Assembly (NCBI GenBank): GCA_964456185.1
Contig: CAYVZZ010000009.1
Span: 1 to 35,354, forward strand
DNA length: 35,354 nt
Source of the DNA: CAYVZZ01 sp964456185
Lineage (GTDB): Bacteria > Pseudomonadota > Gammaproteobacteria > Pseudomonadales > Alcanivoracaceae
Reading direction: 5' to 3'
This document shows, piece by piece, positions 22,152-30,485 of the stretch. The notes beneath the pieces were generated by a model that saw only the letters and a list, made by a program, of their open reading frames with translations, searched no databases and was not told the origin of the DNA. Within the stretch, counting starts at the first letter, position 1, and each line of letters begins with the position of its first letter. The position numbers were made by a program, and so were the translations under genes.

Positions 22152-23024
22152 ATGAAGATTTTAGTTATTTACAACCCCGTGGCCGGTGGTGGCCGGGAAA
22201 AATCGCTGCAAAAGTTTGTGGCGGCGTTGGTAAAGCGCGGTGCCGATGTGGAGTTGTATCGCACCCGCTTTGCAGGTGATGCCACCGAACACTTGCGCAC
22301 ACGAGACGATCAGGGGGATTGTGTCGTGGCAGTTGGCGGCGACGGCACCACCAATGAGGTCATCAACGGTATTAAGCCAGGTGTGCCTCTGGGGTTGTTT
22401 GCGACCGGCACAGCGAATGTGTTGGTGAAAGAGCTGGGGTTGCCCGCTAATGCTGAACTGGCCGCCGAGGTCATCGTTAATGGTCAAACGCGCGAAATTT
22501 GGCCGGCCAAATTGGGTGAGCGCCGTTTTTGTATGTGGGTTGGCTTAGGGTTTGATGCCAAGGTGGTGCATGGTGCCGATATGGCACTGAAAGAGAAAAT
22601 CGGCAAGGCCGCTTATATGGTTTCCATGTGCCGAGAGTTGCTGCATTTTGGTAAAGAGCGCTATCGATTAGAGCTGGACGGTCGTCCCTACGATTGTTTT
22701 TCGGCTATTTTGGCTAATGGCCAGCATTATGGCGGCAGCTTTACATTAAGTCGCTTGGCAGATATCGGTCGGCAATCCATTCAGGTGTTGATGTTCCAGC
22801 ACAATAGCCGTTGGTCACTGTTTAAATTTGTGGTGGCGTTGGTATTGGGGCGTGCCGAATCCGTCAACGGAGTGATGAGTGTGGCGGCAAAAGAAGTCAA
22901 ACTGATCGATCCGGCAGGCGCCGAACTGCAGATGGACGGTGACCCTGCCGCCCCCTTACCGGCCACTGTCAGCATTGATAAAACGCCGTTGCCGGTTAGG
23001 GTGGGGCCTAAGGCTATTTTGTAG
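22152..23024 (+). CDS. Diacylglycerol kinase-like lipid kinase (YegS/DgkB family)
   Basis: Soluble DAGK_cat-domain lipid kinase of 290 residues. The nucleotide-binding motif VVAVGGDGTTNEVINGI and the N-terminal ILVIYNPVAGGG are the hallmarks, followed by LGLFATGTANVLVKELGLP. The C-terminal beta-sandwich holds WVGLGFDAKVVHG, ILANGQHYGGSFTLSR and ends with ELQMDGDPA, the usual QxDGE-like motif (here QMDGDP). Members phosphorylate diacylglycerol, phosphatidylglycerol or sphingosine; the substrate is not predictable here. ATG 22152 lies 85 bp after the NIF3 gene, with the short mobile element in between. Its 3' end overlaps the convergent zapG gene by 11 bp. Confidence 0.9.
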   Translation: MKILVIYNPVAGGGREKSLQKFVAALVKRGADVELYRTRFAGDATEHLRTRDDQGDCVVAVGGDGTTNEVINGIKPGVPLGLFATGTANVLVKELGLPANAELAAEVIVNGQTREIWPAKLGERRFCMWVGLGFDAKVVHGADMALKEKIGKAAYMVSMCRELLHFGKERYRLELDGRPYDCFSAILANGQHYGGSFTLSRLADIGRQSIQVLMFQHNSRWSLFKFVVALVLGRAESVNGVMSVAAKEVKLIDPAGAELQMDGDPAAPLPATVSIDKTPLPVRVGPKAIL

Positions 23025-23541
23025 TCGGGTGAGTGTCTGTTGGTGAGCAGCCCTGATCGGAACAGCCTTCTGCGTAGTCTCTGGGGGCACCGACAGGCGC
23101 TGTGTCTTGAGTTGGAGTGTCGTCGTCTGTCTCTGGTGTTAAGCCAAAATCTTCAGACAGCGTGCCCTGACTGCTGGGCGCATAATCCAACGGACGGCTA
23201 GGGGCGTGATCTGCCTCTGATTCATTGCCGTTATGTAGCAGGGTGTTTTGCTCGGCTACTAGCTGGCGACTCTCTTCTGAACACAAGGCATCGGCACCGG
23301 TTGCCAACTGCTCATGCACACGGCGATAGGCCTGGGTCATGTCGTCGACCAGGCGCGCAGTGGTCACAAAATGACGATCCACTTCATTTTGATAGGACGC
23401 TAAGGCCTGTTTGGCTTCGGCGGTTTCATGCTCTAGTCGCTGGCGGTTACGCCGTGCCGGCATTAGCAACCACACCAATAAACCACCAATCAACAGGCCG
23501 GCAATAAAGGGAATGAGTGCCGCAATCAATGTGTTCATCAC
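23014..23541 (-). CDS. zapG: YhcB/ZapG family inner-membrane protein (DUF1043)
   Basis: Bitopic membrane protein of 175 residues. An N-terminal membrane helix (LIAALIPFIAGLLIGGLLVWLL) with a glycine zipper-like pattern is followed by a coiled coil (about 30-75, RQRLEHETAEAKQALASYQ) and FVTTARLVDDMTQAYRRVHEQLATGA, all typical of DUF1043. E. coli YhcB/ZapG links cell division with envelope synthesis and interacts with divisome and elongasome proteins. The C-terminal third is acidic, Asp/Thr-rich and probably disordered, with an extra pair of Cys. It starts with two successive ATGs (23541 or 23538). It is divergent from the alpha/beta hydrolase, and zapE lies close by, consistent with a division-related neighbourhood. 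Confidence 0.85.
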   Translation of the reverse strand: MMNTLIAALIPFIAGLLIGGLLVWLLMPARRNRQRLEHETAEAKQALASYQNEVDRHFVTTARLVDDMTQAYRRVHEQLATGADALCSEESRQLVAEQNTLLHNGNESEADHAPSRPLDYAPSSQGTLSEDFGLTPETDDDTPTQDTAPVGAPRDYAEGCSDQGCSPTDTHPTTK

Positions 23542-23602
23542 AATCTCCGTTACTGTGCACTATGGTAGAGTGGCGGCGACTGTTTTACCACGGTAACGTA
23601 CG

Positions 23603-24244
23603 ATGGAAAAGCCTAAACAGACAGAACAACTGCAGCTCAATGGAGCAGCGGGTAAATTGGAAGCAGCGTTGCGCCTGCCTGCCGGAGACCCTCAATTTTG
23701 CGGCCTGGTTTGCCACCCTCATCCGCTATATGGCGGGAGCTTTAACAACAAGGTGGTGACCACACTGGAGCGAACGGCAGTGCGGGCGGGCGGTGTCGTA
23801 TTGCGCTTCAATTTTCGTGGGGTGGGGCAAAGCGAAGGCCTGCATGATGGTGGTTTAGGCGAAACCGTCGACACGGTACAGCTGGCTAGCTGGCTGCGCG
23901 ATCAATATCCTGATTTGCCGTTTTGGGTGGCGGGGTTTTCGTTTGGCTCGATGGTAGCCAGCCGTGCCGCTGCGGCCTTGGCCGAACAAGGCCACGCCGT
24001 CAGTCGATTGCTGCTGGTTGCGCCGCCGGTGGCGCGTTATCAATGGCCGACCGTGGCAGAATGCCAAGCACCGACTTGGGTAATTCAAGGCGAAGCCGAT
24101 GAGGTGGTCGAGCCGGAAGAGGTGTATGCCTGGGTCGAGAAGCAAACGCCAAAACCCGCTATAATGCGCCTCCCCGCTGCGGGTCATTTTTTTCATGGAC
24201 AGCTAAATGCGTTGATGAAAGCCGCACACAAATCATTACCCTGA
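23603..24244 (+). CDS. Alpha/beta hydrolase family protein
   Basis: Small cytosolic alpha/beta hydrolase of 213 residues. The family strings are LVCHPHPLYGGSFNNKVV (oxyanion region), VLRFNFRGVGQSEG, the nucleophile elbow VAGFSFGSMVA with Ser in GFSFG, the acid loop IQGEADEVVEPEEVY and the catalytic His in LPAAGHFFHGQL. The triad is therefore complete. Homologues sit between yhcB and zapE in several gammaproteobacteria, as here. The substrate is unknown; similarity is to uncharacterised esterase/lipase-like proteins of the COG2945 type. It ends seven bases before the zapE start and is probably cotranscribed with it. Confidence 0.88.
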   Translation: MEKPKQTEQLQLNGAAGKLEAALRLPAGDPQFCGLVCHPHPLYGGSFNNKVVTTLERTAVRAGGVVLRFNFRGVGQSEGLHDGGLGETVDTVQLASWLRDQYPDLPFWVAGFSFGSMVASRAAAALAEQGHAVSRLLLVAPPVARYQWPTVAECQAPTWVIQGEADEVVEPEEVYAWVEKQTPKPAIMRLPAAGHFFHGQLNALMKAAHKSLP

Positions 24245-24251
24245 GAGTTGT

Positions 24252-25340
24252 ATGACACCATTGGAACGCTATCAGCAGGACTGTCAGAGTCCTGCTTTTG
24301 TTGTTGACGACGCACAGAAACAAGCCGTTGAAGAACTGAACGATGTTTATCAGCGTCTTTTGCAGCCGCCAAAGAAGAAGGGCGGCTGGTTTTCGCGTAA
24401 CAAGGTGCAAACCGTCATCGGTTTGTACATGTGGGGTGGTGTCGGGCGCGGCAAAACCTACCTGATGGATACTTTCTTTGAGGCGCTGCCCTTCAAAGAA
24501 AAGAAACGCATGCACTTTCATCACTTTATGCGCATGGTGCACCACAAGCTGCAGCAGCGGCAGGGCGAGAAAAACCCGCTGGATGCCATTGCCAGCGAAT
24601 TTGCCAGCCAAGCACGCGTTTTGTGCCTGGACGAATTCTTTGTCACCGATATCACCGATGCCATGCTGCTGGGCGGCTTGCTGGGCGAGTTGTTCCGTTT
24701 GGGTGTGACGCTAGTGACGACCTCCAACATTGTGCCCGACAAGTTGTATGAAAATGGCTTACAGCGTGACCGTTTCTTGCCTGCCATTGACCAGCTAAAA
24801 CAATTTACCAAAGTCCTTAATGTGGATGGTGGCGAAGACTTTCGCTTGCGTCACAACAACCTCACCGACCGCTATCTTTGCCCGTTGGGGGACGACACCG
24901 AAGAACTGATGGAGCAATGGCTGCAGCAATTGACCCGCGATGAAGGCATCTTGCAGCGTGATGTCGAGCTTCCCGTTGAAGGACGCGTCTTGCAGGCCAA
25001 GGCGGTGGGTAATCGCCTTGCTTGGTTTGATTTTCGCACCCTGTGTGAAGGGCCGCGCAGCCAAAACGATTACATCGCCTTGGCGAAACGGTTCGACACG
25101 GTGCTGCTGTCGCACGTTGAGCGTATGGGCGCGGATGACGACAGCGAAGCGCGTCGCTTTATTAATTTGATTGACGAGTTTTACGACCGTGGCGTAAAGA
25201 TGATTATCAGCAGTGAAGCGCCGATTTTGGAAATCTACCGTGATGGTCGCTTGGAATTCGAATTTGAGCGTACCGCCAGTCGGCTGCAAGAAATGCAGAC
25301 CGAAGAGTACCTGGAGCGTGAGCGCCGCGTCGGTGACTGA
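24252..25340 (+). CDS. zapE: Cell division ATPase ZapE (AFG1 family)
   Basis: AAA+-like ATPase that associates with the Z-ring and promotes constriction, especially under anaerobic or heat stress in E. coli. It has 362 residues (E. coli 375). The Walker A is GLYMWGGVGRGKTYLMD, the Walker B is VLCLDEFFVTDITDAM, sensor-1-like VTTSNIVPDKLYENGLQRDRFLP follows, and an arginine-rich C-terminal part ends with RLQEMQTEEYLER. The conserved string RMHFHHFMRMVH lies after Walker A. The ATG is preceded by GAGAG. The rplM-rpsI genes that often follow zapE are absent; instead a convergent adenosine kinase begins after 16 bp. Confidence 0.95.
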   Translation: MTPLERYQQDCQSPAFVVDDAQKQAVEELNDVYQRLLQPPKKKGGWFSRNKVQTVIGLYMWGGVGRGKTYLMDTFFEALPFKEKKRMHFHHFMRMVHHKLQQRQGEKNPLDAIASEFASQARVLCLDEFFVTDITDAMLLGGLLGELFRLGVTLVTTSNIVPDKLYENGLQRDRFLPAIDQLKQFTKVLNVDGGEDFRLRHNNLTDRYLCPLGDDTEELMEQWLQQLTRDEGILQRDVELPVEGRVLQAKAVGNRLAWFDFRTLCEGPRSQNDYIALAKRFDTVLLSHVERMGADDDSEARRFINLIDEFYDRGVKMIISSEAPILEIYRDGRLEFEFERTASRLQEMQTEEYLERERRVGD

Positions 25341-25356
25341 CCGCGACGCTATACCA

Positions 25357-26340
25357 TTAATCCAACAAGGCCTGGTGTTGCTCCGTGCTTAACCGCGGAC
25401 CAAACTGCGTGACCACTTTAGCGGCTGATTTGGCGGCCAAGCCAGCTGCTTCCACCGGCGTCTTGCCATGCGTAACGCCAAATAAGTAAGCGCCTGCAAA
25501 CATGTCTCCCGCGCCGTTACTGTCTACGGCTTTAATGCTCGGGGTGTCGATATGGTGGGCTTGCTTGCCATCCCACACCAACGCGCCTTTGCTGCCCAGC
25601 GTAATGATGATAGTGCCCGCCAAGGGCTTGAGCGCTTCTAGCGCATCTTCCACCTTGTCGGTATCGGTGTAGGAAGTGGCTTCGCCTTCGTTGCAGAACA
25701 GCACATCCACTCCGTCGCCCAGCATTTCGTTTAACCCGTCACGGCAAAATTGCACCATAGCGGCATCCGAAAAGGTCAACGCGGTTTTTACACCGAGCTT
25801 TTTGGCCTGTTCATGCAGGTGGCGGGCGGCGGCACGCCCCGAATCCGAGCTGGCCAGAAAGCCTTCCAGATACAGGTAACGGCTTTGCGCCAAGGCCGCA
25901 TCATCGGTTTCATCGATGGAAATGTCGGCAGAAATGGCCAAGTTGGTATTCATGCTGCGTTCGGCATCGGGCGTGACTAGTACCAAACATTTGCCGGTCG
26001 TGCCCGCCGGAAAAGGCGCTTGCATGTTGGTTTCGGCACCGCATTCGTGCAAGTCCGCCACATAGAAAGCCCCGTCCTCGTCATCGGCTACCTTACAGGA
26101 GTAAAACGCTGTGCCACCAAAACGACATACTCCGACAATGGTGTTACAGGCCGAACCGCCCGCAGCGCGTTTCACCGGTGTTTGCGATAAGGTATCGAGC
26201 AATTCCTGCTGACGCTCGATCTCGACTAGGGTCATCAGGCCTTTTTCGACGCCCATTTTTTCCAAAAAGGCATCGGAGACTTCGGCTTCGGTATCCACTA
26301 GCGCATTGCCGATAGCGTAAACGTCGTACTTTTTTTCCAT
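25357..26340 (-). CDS. Adenosine kinase, PfkB (ribokinase) family
   Basis: PfkB-family sugar/nucleoside kinase of 327 residues, most like the adenosine-kinase branch. N-terminal DVYAIGNALVDTEAEVSD is the substrate-binding strand, RAAGGSACNTIVGVCRFGG is PfkB signature 1, and VDSNGAGDMFAGAYLFGVTHG is signature 2 with the catalytic base Asp in GAGD. IITLGSKGALVWDG is the ATP-binding strand. It probably salvages adenosine to AMP, although inosine or guanosine kinases share these motifs. It is convergent with zapE and divergent from mrcB; a sigma-70-like promoter is visible upstream. Confidence 0.87.
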   Translation of the reverse strand: MEKKYDVYAIGNALVDTEAEVSDAFLEKMGVEKGLMTLVEIERQQELLDTLSQTPVKRAAGGSACNTIVGVCRFGGTAFYSCKVADDEDGAFYVADLHECGAETNMQAPFPAGTTGKCLVLVTPDAERSMNTNLAISADISIDETDDAALAQSRYLYLEGFLASSDSGRAAARHLHEQAKKLGVKTALTFSDAAMVQFCRDGLNEMLGDGVDVLFCNEGEATSYTDTDKVEDALEALKPLAGTIIITLGSKGALVWDGKQAHHIDTPSIKAVDSNGAGDMFAGAYLFGVTHGKTPVEAAGLAAKSAAKVVTQFGPRLSTEQHQALLD

Positions 26341-26373
26341 AAGTGACTAAACCATTGATTGAATTTGGCGTCT

Positions 26374-26402
26374 ATTATGGCAACACTTAATGCTTTTACC
26401 AA
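26374..26402 (-). promoter_or_regulatory. Candidate promoter for the adenosine kinase gene
   Basis: Minus strand TTGGTA (complement of 26397-26402, 4 of 6) and CATAAT (complement of 26374-26379, 5 of 6), spaced 17 bp, 34 bp before the ATG at 26340. Confidence 0.45.
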
Positions 26403-26411
26403 TGTGGTGCC

Positions 26412-28777
26412 ATGACCGAACGCAAATCCAAACGCAAAACCAAGTCGAAATCGCCCGTCCGTAAGCCACGCTCAAGCGCCAAGCGGAAATCGACGCGTCG
26501 TACCAAGCGCCGTCACCCCCTATGGCGGTTTTTTTTGTGGCTGTGCGTAATTGGCTTTTTGCTGGTGGCGGCGGGCTTGGCTTGGCTCAACTATGACGTG
26601 CAACAGCGCTTTCAGAGCCATGAGTGGGTGCTGCCAGCACGTATCTATGCCAGTGCCGAATCGCTTTACAAAGGCCGTCAGCTGGAAGCGGACAAGCTGC
26701 TCGAACTATTACAGTTGATGCGCTATCGCGTGGACCGTCACCTCACCAGCCCTGGCAGTTATTACCACGACGGCAATCATTTCGCGATTTACACCCGTGG
26801 CTTTGAAGGCACCGATGGCGGTGAGCGGCCACGGCGATTATTGCTGACGATCAGTCACGGCAAAATTGCCCGCCTTACCGACCCGCAAGGCCAGGTGGTG
26901 CCGCTGGCGCGACTAGAACCCTTGATGATCGGCAGTATTCACCCAGGCTTCTACTCGGATCGCGTGTATGTGTCGTTGGATGATGTGCCACCAACGATGG
27001 TTAAGCTGCTGATTGATACCGAGGATCGACATTTTTATGAGCATATCGGTATTTCCTTCCGAGGTATCGCACGGGCGTTGTACGTTGATATCTCCACTGG
27101 CAGCTTTGCCCAAGGCGGCTCGACCTTAACCCAGCAGCTAGTCAAAAACCTCTGGCTGACNNNNNNNNNNGCACCTTGATACGTAAGCTCATCGAGATTC
27201 CCATGGCAGTGTTGCTGGAGCTGCATTACAGCAAAAAGCAGATACTCGAAGCCTATCTGAACGAAGCCTATTTGGGGCAGGATGGTGGCCGCGCCATTCA
27301 TGGCATGGGGCTGGGGGCGCGCTTTTATTTCGGGCGACCGCTGAATGAATTGACCGTACCGCAACAAGCTATGCTTGTCGGTTTGCTGCGTGGCCCCAGT
27401 TGGTATGACCCCCGCGAGCACCCCGAACGAGCCAAGGAAAGGCGCAATTCGGTGCTGCATAATGCGGTTGAAGCTGGTGATTTAAGCCAAAGTGAATATG
27501 AGGCTTTAAGTCAGAAGCCTCTGGCGGTGGTGCCCAAGGGAACCTCAGCGTTGTATGCCTTCCCGGCATTTATTGACTTGGTGCGCCGTCAGCTCGAGCG
27601 CGATTACTCGGCTGAAGACCTGTCGCGCGATGGCTTGCGCATTCACTCGACGCTGGACGTGTTAACGCAGCTGCAGGCCGAGCAAGCCTTGCACGATTTC
27701 CTCGAACGCCATGACCCCAATGGCAAGCGTGACTTTAACGGGGCGGTAGTTGTGGTGTCGCCCAACCAGGGCAATGTGCTGGCGCTGGTGGGCGACCGCC
27801 AACCCAGACGCGCCGGCTTTAACCGCGCACTGGATGCCAACCGTTCGATTGGTTCTCTGGTAAAACCTTTTGTGGTGCTGACTGCATTGGCCGAACCGCG
27901 CTATACGTTGGCAACGCTCGTGCCTGATGAACCCTTGTCGGTGGAAATGGGCAACGGCCGCGTCTGGTCGCCTGACAATTATGACCATCAATCCTTGGGG
28001 CCGATTCCCGTGTTACAGGCCTTGGTCGAGTCGCGTAATCAGGCAATTGCCCATTTGGGCATGTCCATTGGCCCCAAAAAGGTAGTGGAGACCTTGCATC
28101 GACTTGGCTTGAAAAAAGACATTCCGCCTTATCCCAGTTTGTTGTTGGGTGGCTTTGATTTAACGCCTTTGCAGGTGGCTATGCTGTATCAGCCCATTGC
28201 CAATGGGGGGTTCCAAACGCCCTTGCGCTCAATTACCGATGTGCTGGATAAACACGGTAAGCCTTTGGCGCGCTATCCGGCAGCATCCAACCAGGTGATT
28301 CCGCCCGGTCTGGCCTATCTCACCCAGTGGGCTATGCAGAAAGTGGTCAGTGACGGCACGGGGCGTTATGCCAACAGTCGCCTGCCACAGCTGCATTTGG
28401 CTGGCAAAACCGGCACCAGTGACAATTGGCGAGACTCCTGGTTTGCCGGTTTTTCTGGCTCCAAGCTGGCAGTGGTGTGGATTGGTCGTGACAATAATAA
28501 GTCCACCGGCATGACCGGCAACACGGGGGCGTTGCGTGTCTGGACGGAGGTGATGGCGGGTATACCGCAGCGGCCATTAAATTTGGTCGCACCGGATAAT
28601 GTCGATAAAGTCTGGATGAACGCCGACGGCGTTCGTGCCAGTAGCGAATATTGCAATGGCAGCAAACGGTACCCCATGCTGAAAAGTGCGCGGCCGAAGC
28701 AGGCGGATGGCTGTGGCAAAATTGAGGCCGTAAAACACGGAGTGATTCAATGGTTCAAAGACTTGTTCGGCAATTAG
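26412..28777 (+). CDS. mrcB: Penicillin-binding protein 1B, bifunctional, interrupted by an assembly gap
   Basis: Class A PBP that polymerises and crosslinks peptidoglycan. A basic cytoplasmic tail (many Lys/Arg, residues 1-35) precedes one membrane helix (FFLWLCVIGFLLVAAGLAWL), a UB2H domain (about 60-150) and a GT51 transglycosylase with the catalytic Glu in LIDTEDRHFYEHIG and GGSTLTQQLVKNLWL. The 10-N block at 27161-27170 then breaks the frame, and the domain resumes with RKLIEIPMAVLLELHYSKKQILEAYLNEAYLGQ in pattern. The transpeptidase shows SIGSLVKP (SxxK), VESRNQ (SxN) and AGKTGTSD (KTG). Frame arithmetic requires a gap of 2 modulo 3; eight bases would give NLWLTNERTL and about 787 residues. 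The gene is intact, not two pieces. The 3' end overlaps the lipoprotein gene by 28 bp. Confidence 0.95.
27161..27170. other. Assembly gap (10 N) inside mrcB
   Basis: Left edge ends two bases into a codon (AC) and the right edge supplies the last two bases of a codon (GC), so the real gap must be 2 modulo 3. Ten is a filler and wrongly splits the frame. Confidence 0.95.
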
Positions 28778-29214
28778 GGTGGTCTGTTCTATTGGCGACG
28801 CTGCTGCTGTCAGGCTGTAGTAGCCTTCAGCAGCCGACGCCTACTACTTTTCACGGCGCCCCCCAGGTGCCCGCCAATGACAGTTTGATTGGCACCCCGG
28901 CAGAAGTGCTGTTGGCCAGTGCCGACAAAGCCATGGCCAACGGCAATACTCAGGCTGCCGGACGTTATTTGGAGCGCGCTATTGCCTTGGCACCCGGCTC
29001 ATCATGGCTTTATCGGCAAATGTCCAAGGTGCGTTTGCAAGAAGGCAATGCGCGGGTGGCAGAAGGCTTTGTGCGCCACGCCTTGCGTAACGCACCGAGT
29101 GATGCGGGGTATCGTGCGGGGCTATATCGCTTGTTGGCCACCTGTTTGGTGCAGCAAGGTGAGGCGGCCAAGGCGGATGCAGCTCTGGTAAAAGCGCGAG
29201 AATTGGGGCAATAA
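28750..29214 (+). CDS. lpoP: TPR lipoprotein, probable PBP1b activator LpoP
   Basis: Outer-membrane lipoprotein of 154 residues. The signal peptide ends in the lipobox LLSGC (Cys at residue 23), followed by a Pro/Thr-rich linker and a tetratricopeptide domain (about 55-150; AAGRYLERAIALAPGSSWLYRQMSKVRLQEGNARVAEGFV in pattern). In Pseudomonas aeruginosa LpoP is a TPR lipoprotein encoded next to the PBP1b gene and required for PBP1b function, replacing the unrelated LpoB of enterics. The lipobox, single TPR domain, size and 28-bp overlap with mrcB match that arrangement. The ATG has GGAG about nine bases upstream within mrcB, so translation is likely coupled. Identification is by family plus context. 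Confidence 0.82.
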   Translation: MVQRLVRQLGWSVLLATLLLSGCSSLQQPTPTTFHGAPQVPANDSLIGTPAEVLLASADKAMANGNTQAAGRYLERAIALAPGSSWLYRQMSKVRLQEGNARVAEGFVRHALRNAPSDAGYRAGLYRLLATCLVQQGEAAKADAALVKARELGQ

Positions 29215-29243
29215 GCCTGCTGGGGTGTGCCCCCAACAGGCTT
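29213..29243. terminator. Bidirectional hairpin between lpoP and the MaoC gene
   Basis: Stem AAGCCTGCTGGGG (29213-29225) / CCCCAACAGGCTT (29231-29243), 13 bp with one mismatch that becomes a G-U pair on the minus-strand RNA, and a five-base loop. It includes the last two bases of the lpoP stop. T-tracts are short, so termination may be partial. Confidence 0.6.
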
Positions 29244-29248
29244 GTCGG

Positions 29249-30115
29249 TTACTTCACCGTATACAACTGACCGGCCAAATGCGGCTTGATGCCGTCTTTG
29301 GCGTAAAGGCCGAAATCCAGCCCTTGTTCGGTTTTTTCGGTGGCAAACTTCACCTTGGCCGGTGTGAACATGGGCAATTTGAATTGCACATCGGCTCTTA
29401 CCGGCGCTTCCGGGTATTGGTTTTCCAACGCCGCCAGGCAACGCGCTTTTGACCACATGCCGTGGGCTATTTGGCGCTTAAAGCCAAATAGCTTGGCGCT
29501 CAAGGCGTAGAGGTGAATAGGGTTGCGGTCGCCGGAGACTTTGGCATAACGGCGGCCAATGTTGCCTGGCACCTTCCATTCCTCGGCATTGGTGACCGGT
29601 TCCGGCTCATCACGCTTGGTCTTTTTCTTGTCGCTCTTGCCCCAGCGCATGAAATACACCGATTCACTTTCCCAAACCGGCTCGCCGGCGGTGCTCACGC
29701 GGGTAATGTGGGCAAATTCATAGCCCTTGTCGACCTTTTCCAAGTTGGCCAGATGCACTTCGACATCCAGCTGTTCCTTCACACCAATCGGGCGATATTG
29801 TGTGATGTTGTTGCGCACATGCACCAGCCCCATGACCGGGAAGGGGAAGTCTTTGTCCAGCATTAAGGCCATTTGCAGTGGAAAAGCATGCATGTGCGGG
29901 TAGGTGATAGGCAGATAATCGCTGTCACTAAAACCGCATACCTTACGATAGGCCTTAACGTGCTTGCCGCTGGCGAGAACATCTTTTAAACGCAGGCCAA
30001 TGGCTGGCAGCTGAGGGTTTTTCCCCGGCTTGACGCCCGCACGGGCGACCGCTTTAGCCAGATTAAGCAGCATAGGCGAATTGTTGCGCAGTTCGCGATA
30101 GGTGATATCAGTCAT
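29249..30115 (-). CDS. MaoC-like dehydratase domain protein
   Basis: Double hot-dog fold protein of 288 residues; I start it at ATG 30115 (MTDITYRELRNNS), which has AAAGGAAC upstream, rather than ten codons earlier. The C-terminal hot dog (about 190-285) carries the hydratase-2 type motif YAKVSGDRNPIHLYALSAKLFGF with Asp and His in place, followed by QIAHGMWSKA, so it may be catalytically active on (3R)-hydroxyacyl or enoyl-acyl thioesters. The N-terminal half has the degenerate hot dog with YLPITYPHMHAFPLQMALM and ITQYRPIGVKEQLDVEV. The substrate is unknown. It lies downstream of desT on the same strand, separated by the 263-bp mobile element, so a lipid-metabolism role is plausible but inferred. 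Confidence 0.85.
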   Translation of the reverse strand: MTDITYRELRNNSPMLLNLAKAVARAGVKPGKNPQLPAIGLRLKDVLASGKHVKAYRKVCGFSDSDYLPITYPHMHAFPLQMALMLDKDFPFPVMGLVHVRNNITQYRPIGVKEQLDVEVHLANLEKVDKGYEFAHITRVSTAGEPVWESESVYFMRWGKSDKKKTKRDEPEPVTNAEEWKVPGNIGRRYAKVSGDRNPIHLYALSAKLFGFKRQIAHGMWSKARCLAALENQYPEAPVRADVQFKLPMFTPAKVKFATEKTEQGLDFGLYAKDGIKPHLAGQLYTVK

Positions 30116-30214
30116 GACCGTTCCTTTGATTCTTGTTGCCGTCATGGTAGCGGGCGCAAACGGTTAGGCAATTGGCCGTAATGACTGTGCTGACGGTTTG
30201 CCGGTCAGCTTTTC

Positions 30215-30485
30215 CAAGGGAACCTCTGAACAAGTCGTAGCGGCCGCAGGCTTTCATAAAATTCATCTGGCAAGGCGCGCGAACGCAGCAGGCTCATTGC
30301 CTGTCAGTGAGTGCAACGCAGACCAGATGGATTTTATGAAAGCCCCGTAGGGCGAGGCATAAAGCAGGCACTCCCTGCGTTGCATCACTTGAAAAGGGAA
30401 TAACCCTTCTCTGCGTAATGCGCCTTGTGATTACCTGCTTTATGCCTCGCTGCGAACAGCTAGGACTTGTTCAGAGGTTCCCAAG
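30215..30485. mobile_element. 263-bp non-autonomous (MITE-like) element with nested palindromes
   Basis: Fills the 344-bp space between the MaoC gene and desT. Perfect 16-bp terminal inverted repeats GGAACCTCTGAACAAG (30219-30234) and CTTGTTCAGAGGTTCC (30466-30481) are flanked by the 4-bp direct repeat CAAG (30215-30218 and 30482-30485). Inside are further inverted repeats: 30249-30270 with 30323-30344 (22 bp, one mismatch) and 30352-30368 with 30434-30450 (17 bp, perfect). A partial match between 30307-30321 and 30374-30387 completes a multi-hairpin structure. There is no transposase frame. Terminal repeats with CWAG-type duplications suggest mobilisation by an IS5-type transposase encoded elsewhere (inference). 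Confidence 0.85.

Noticed and set aside
27176..28777. Right half of mrcB considered as a separate short PBP gene
   Set aside because: It begins inside the GT51 domain immediately after an N filler and continues the left half exactly.
30215..30485. Repeat cluster considered as a CRISPR array or REP/BIME
   Set aside because: No evenly spaced direct repeats with unique spacers; the symmetry is inverted, with terminal repeats and a target-site duplication, which fits a transposable element instead.
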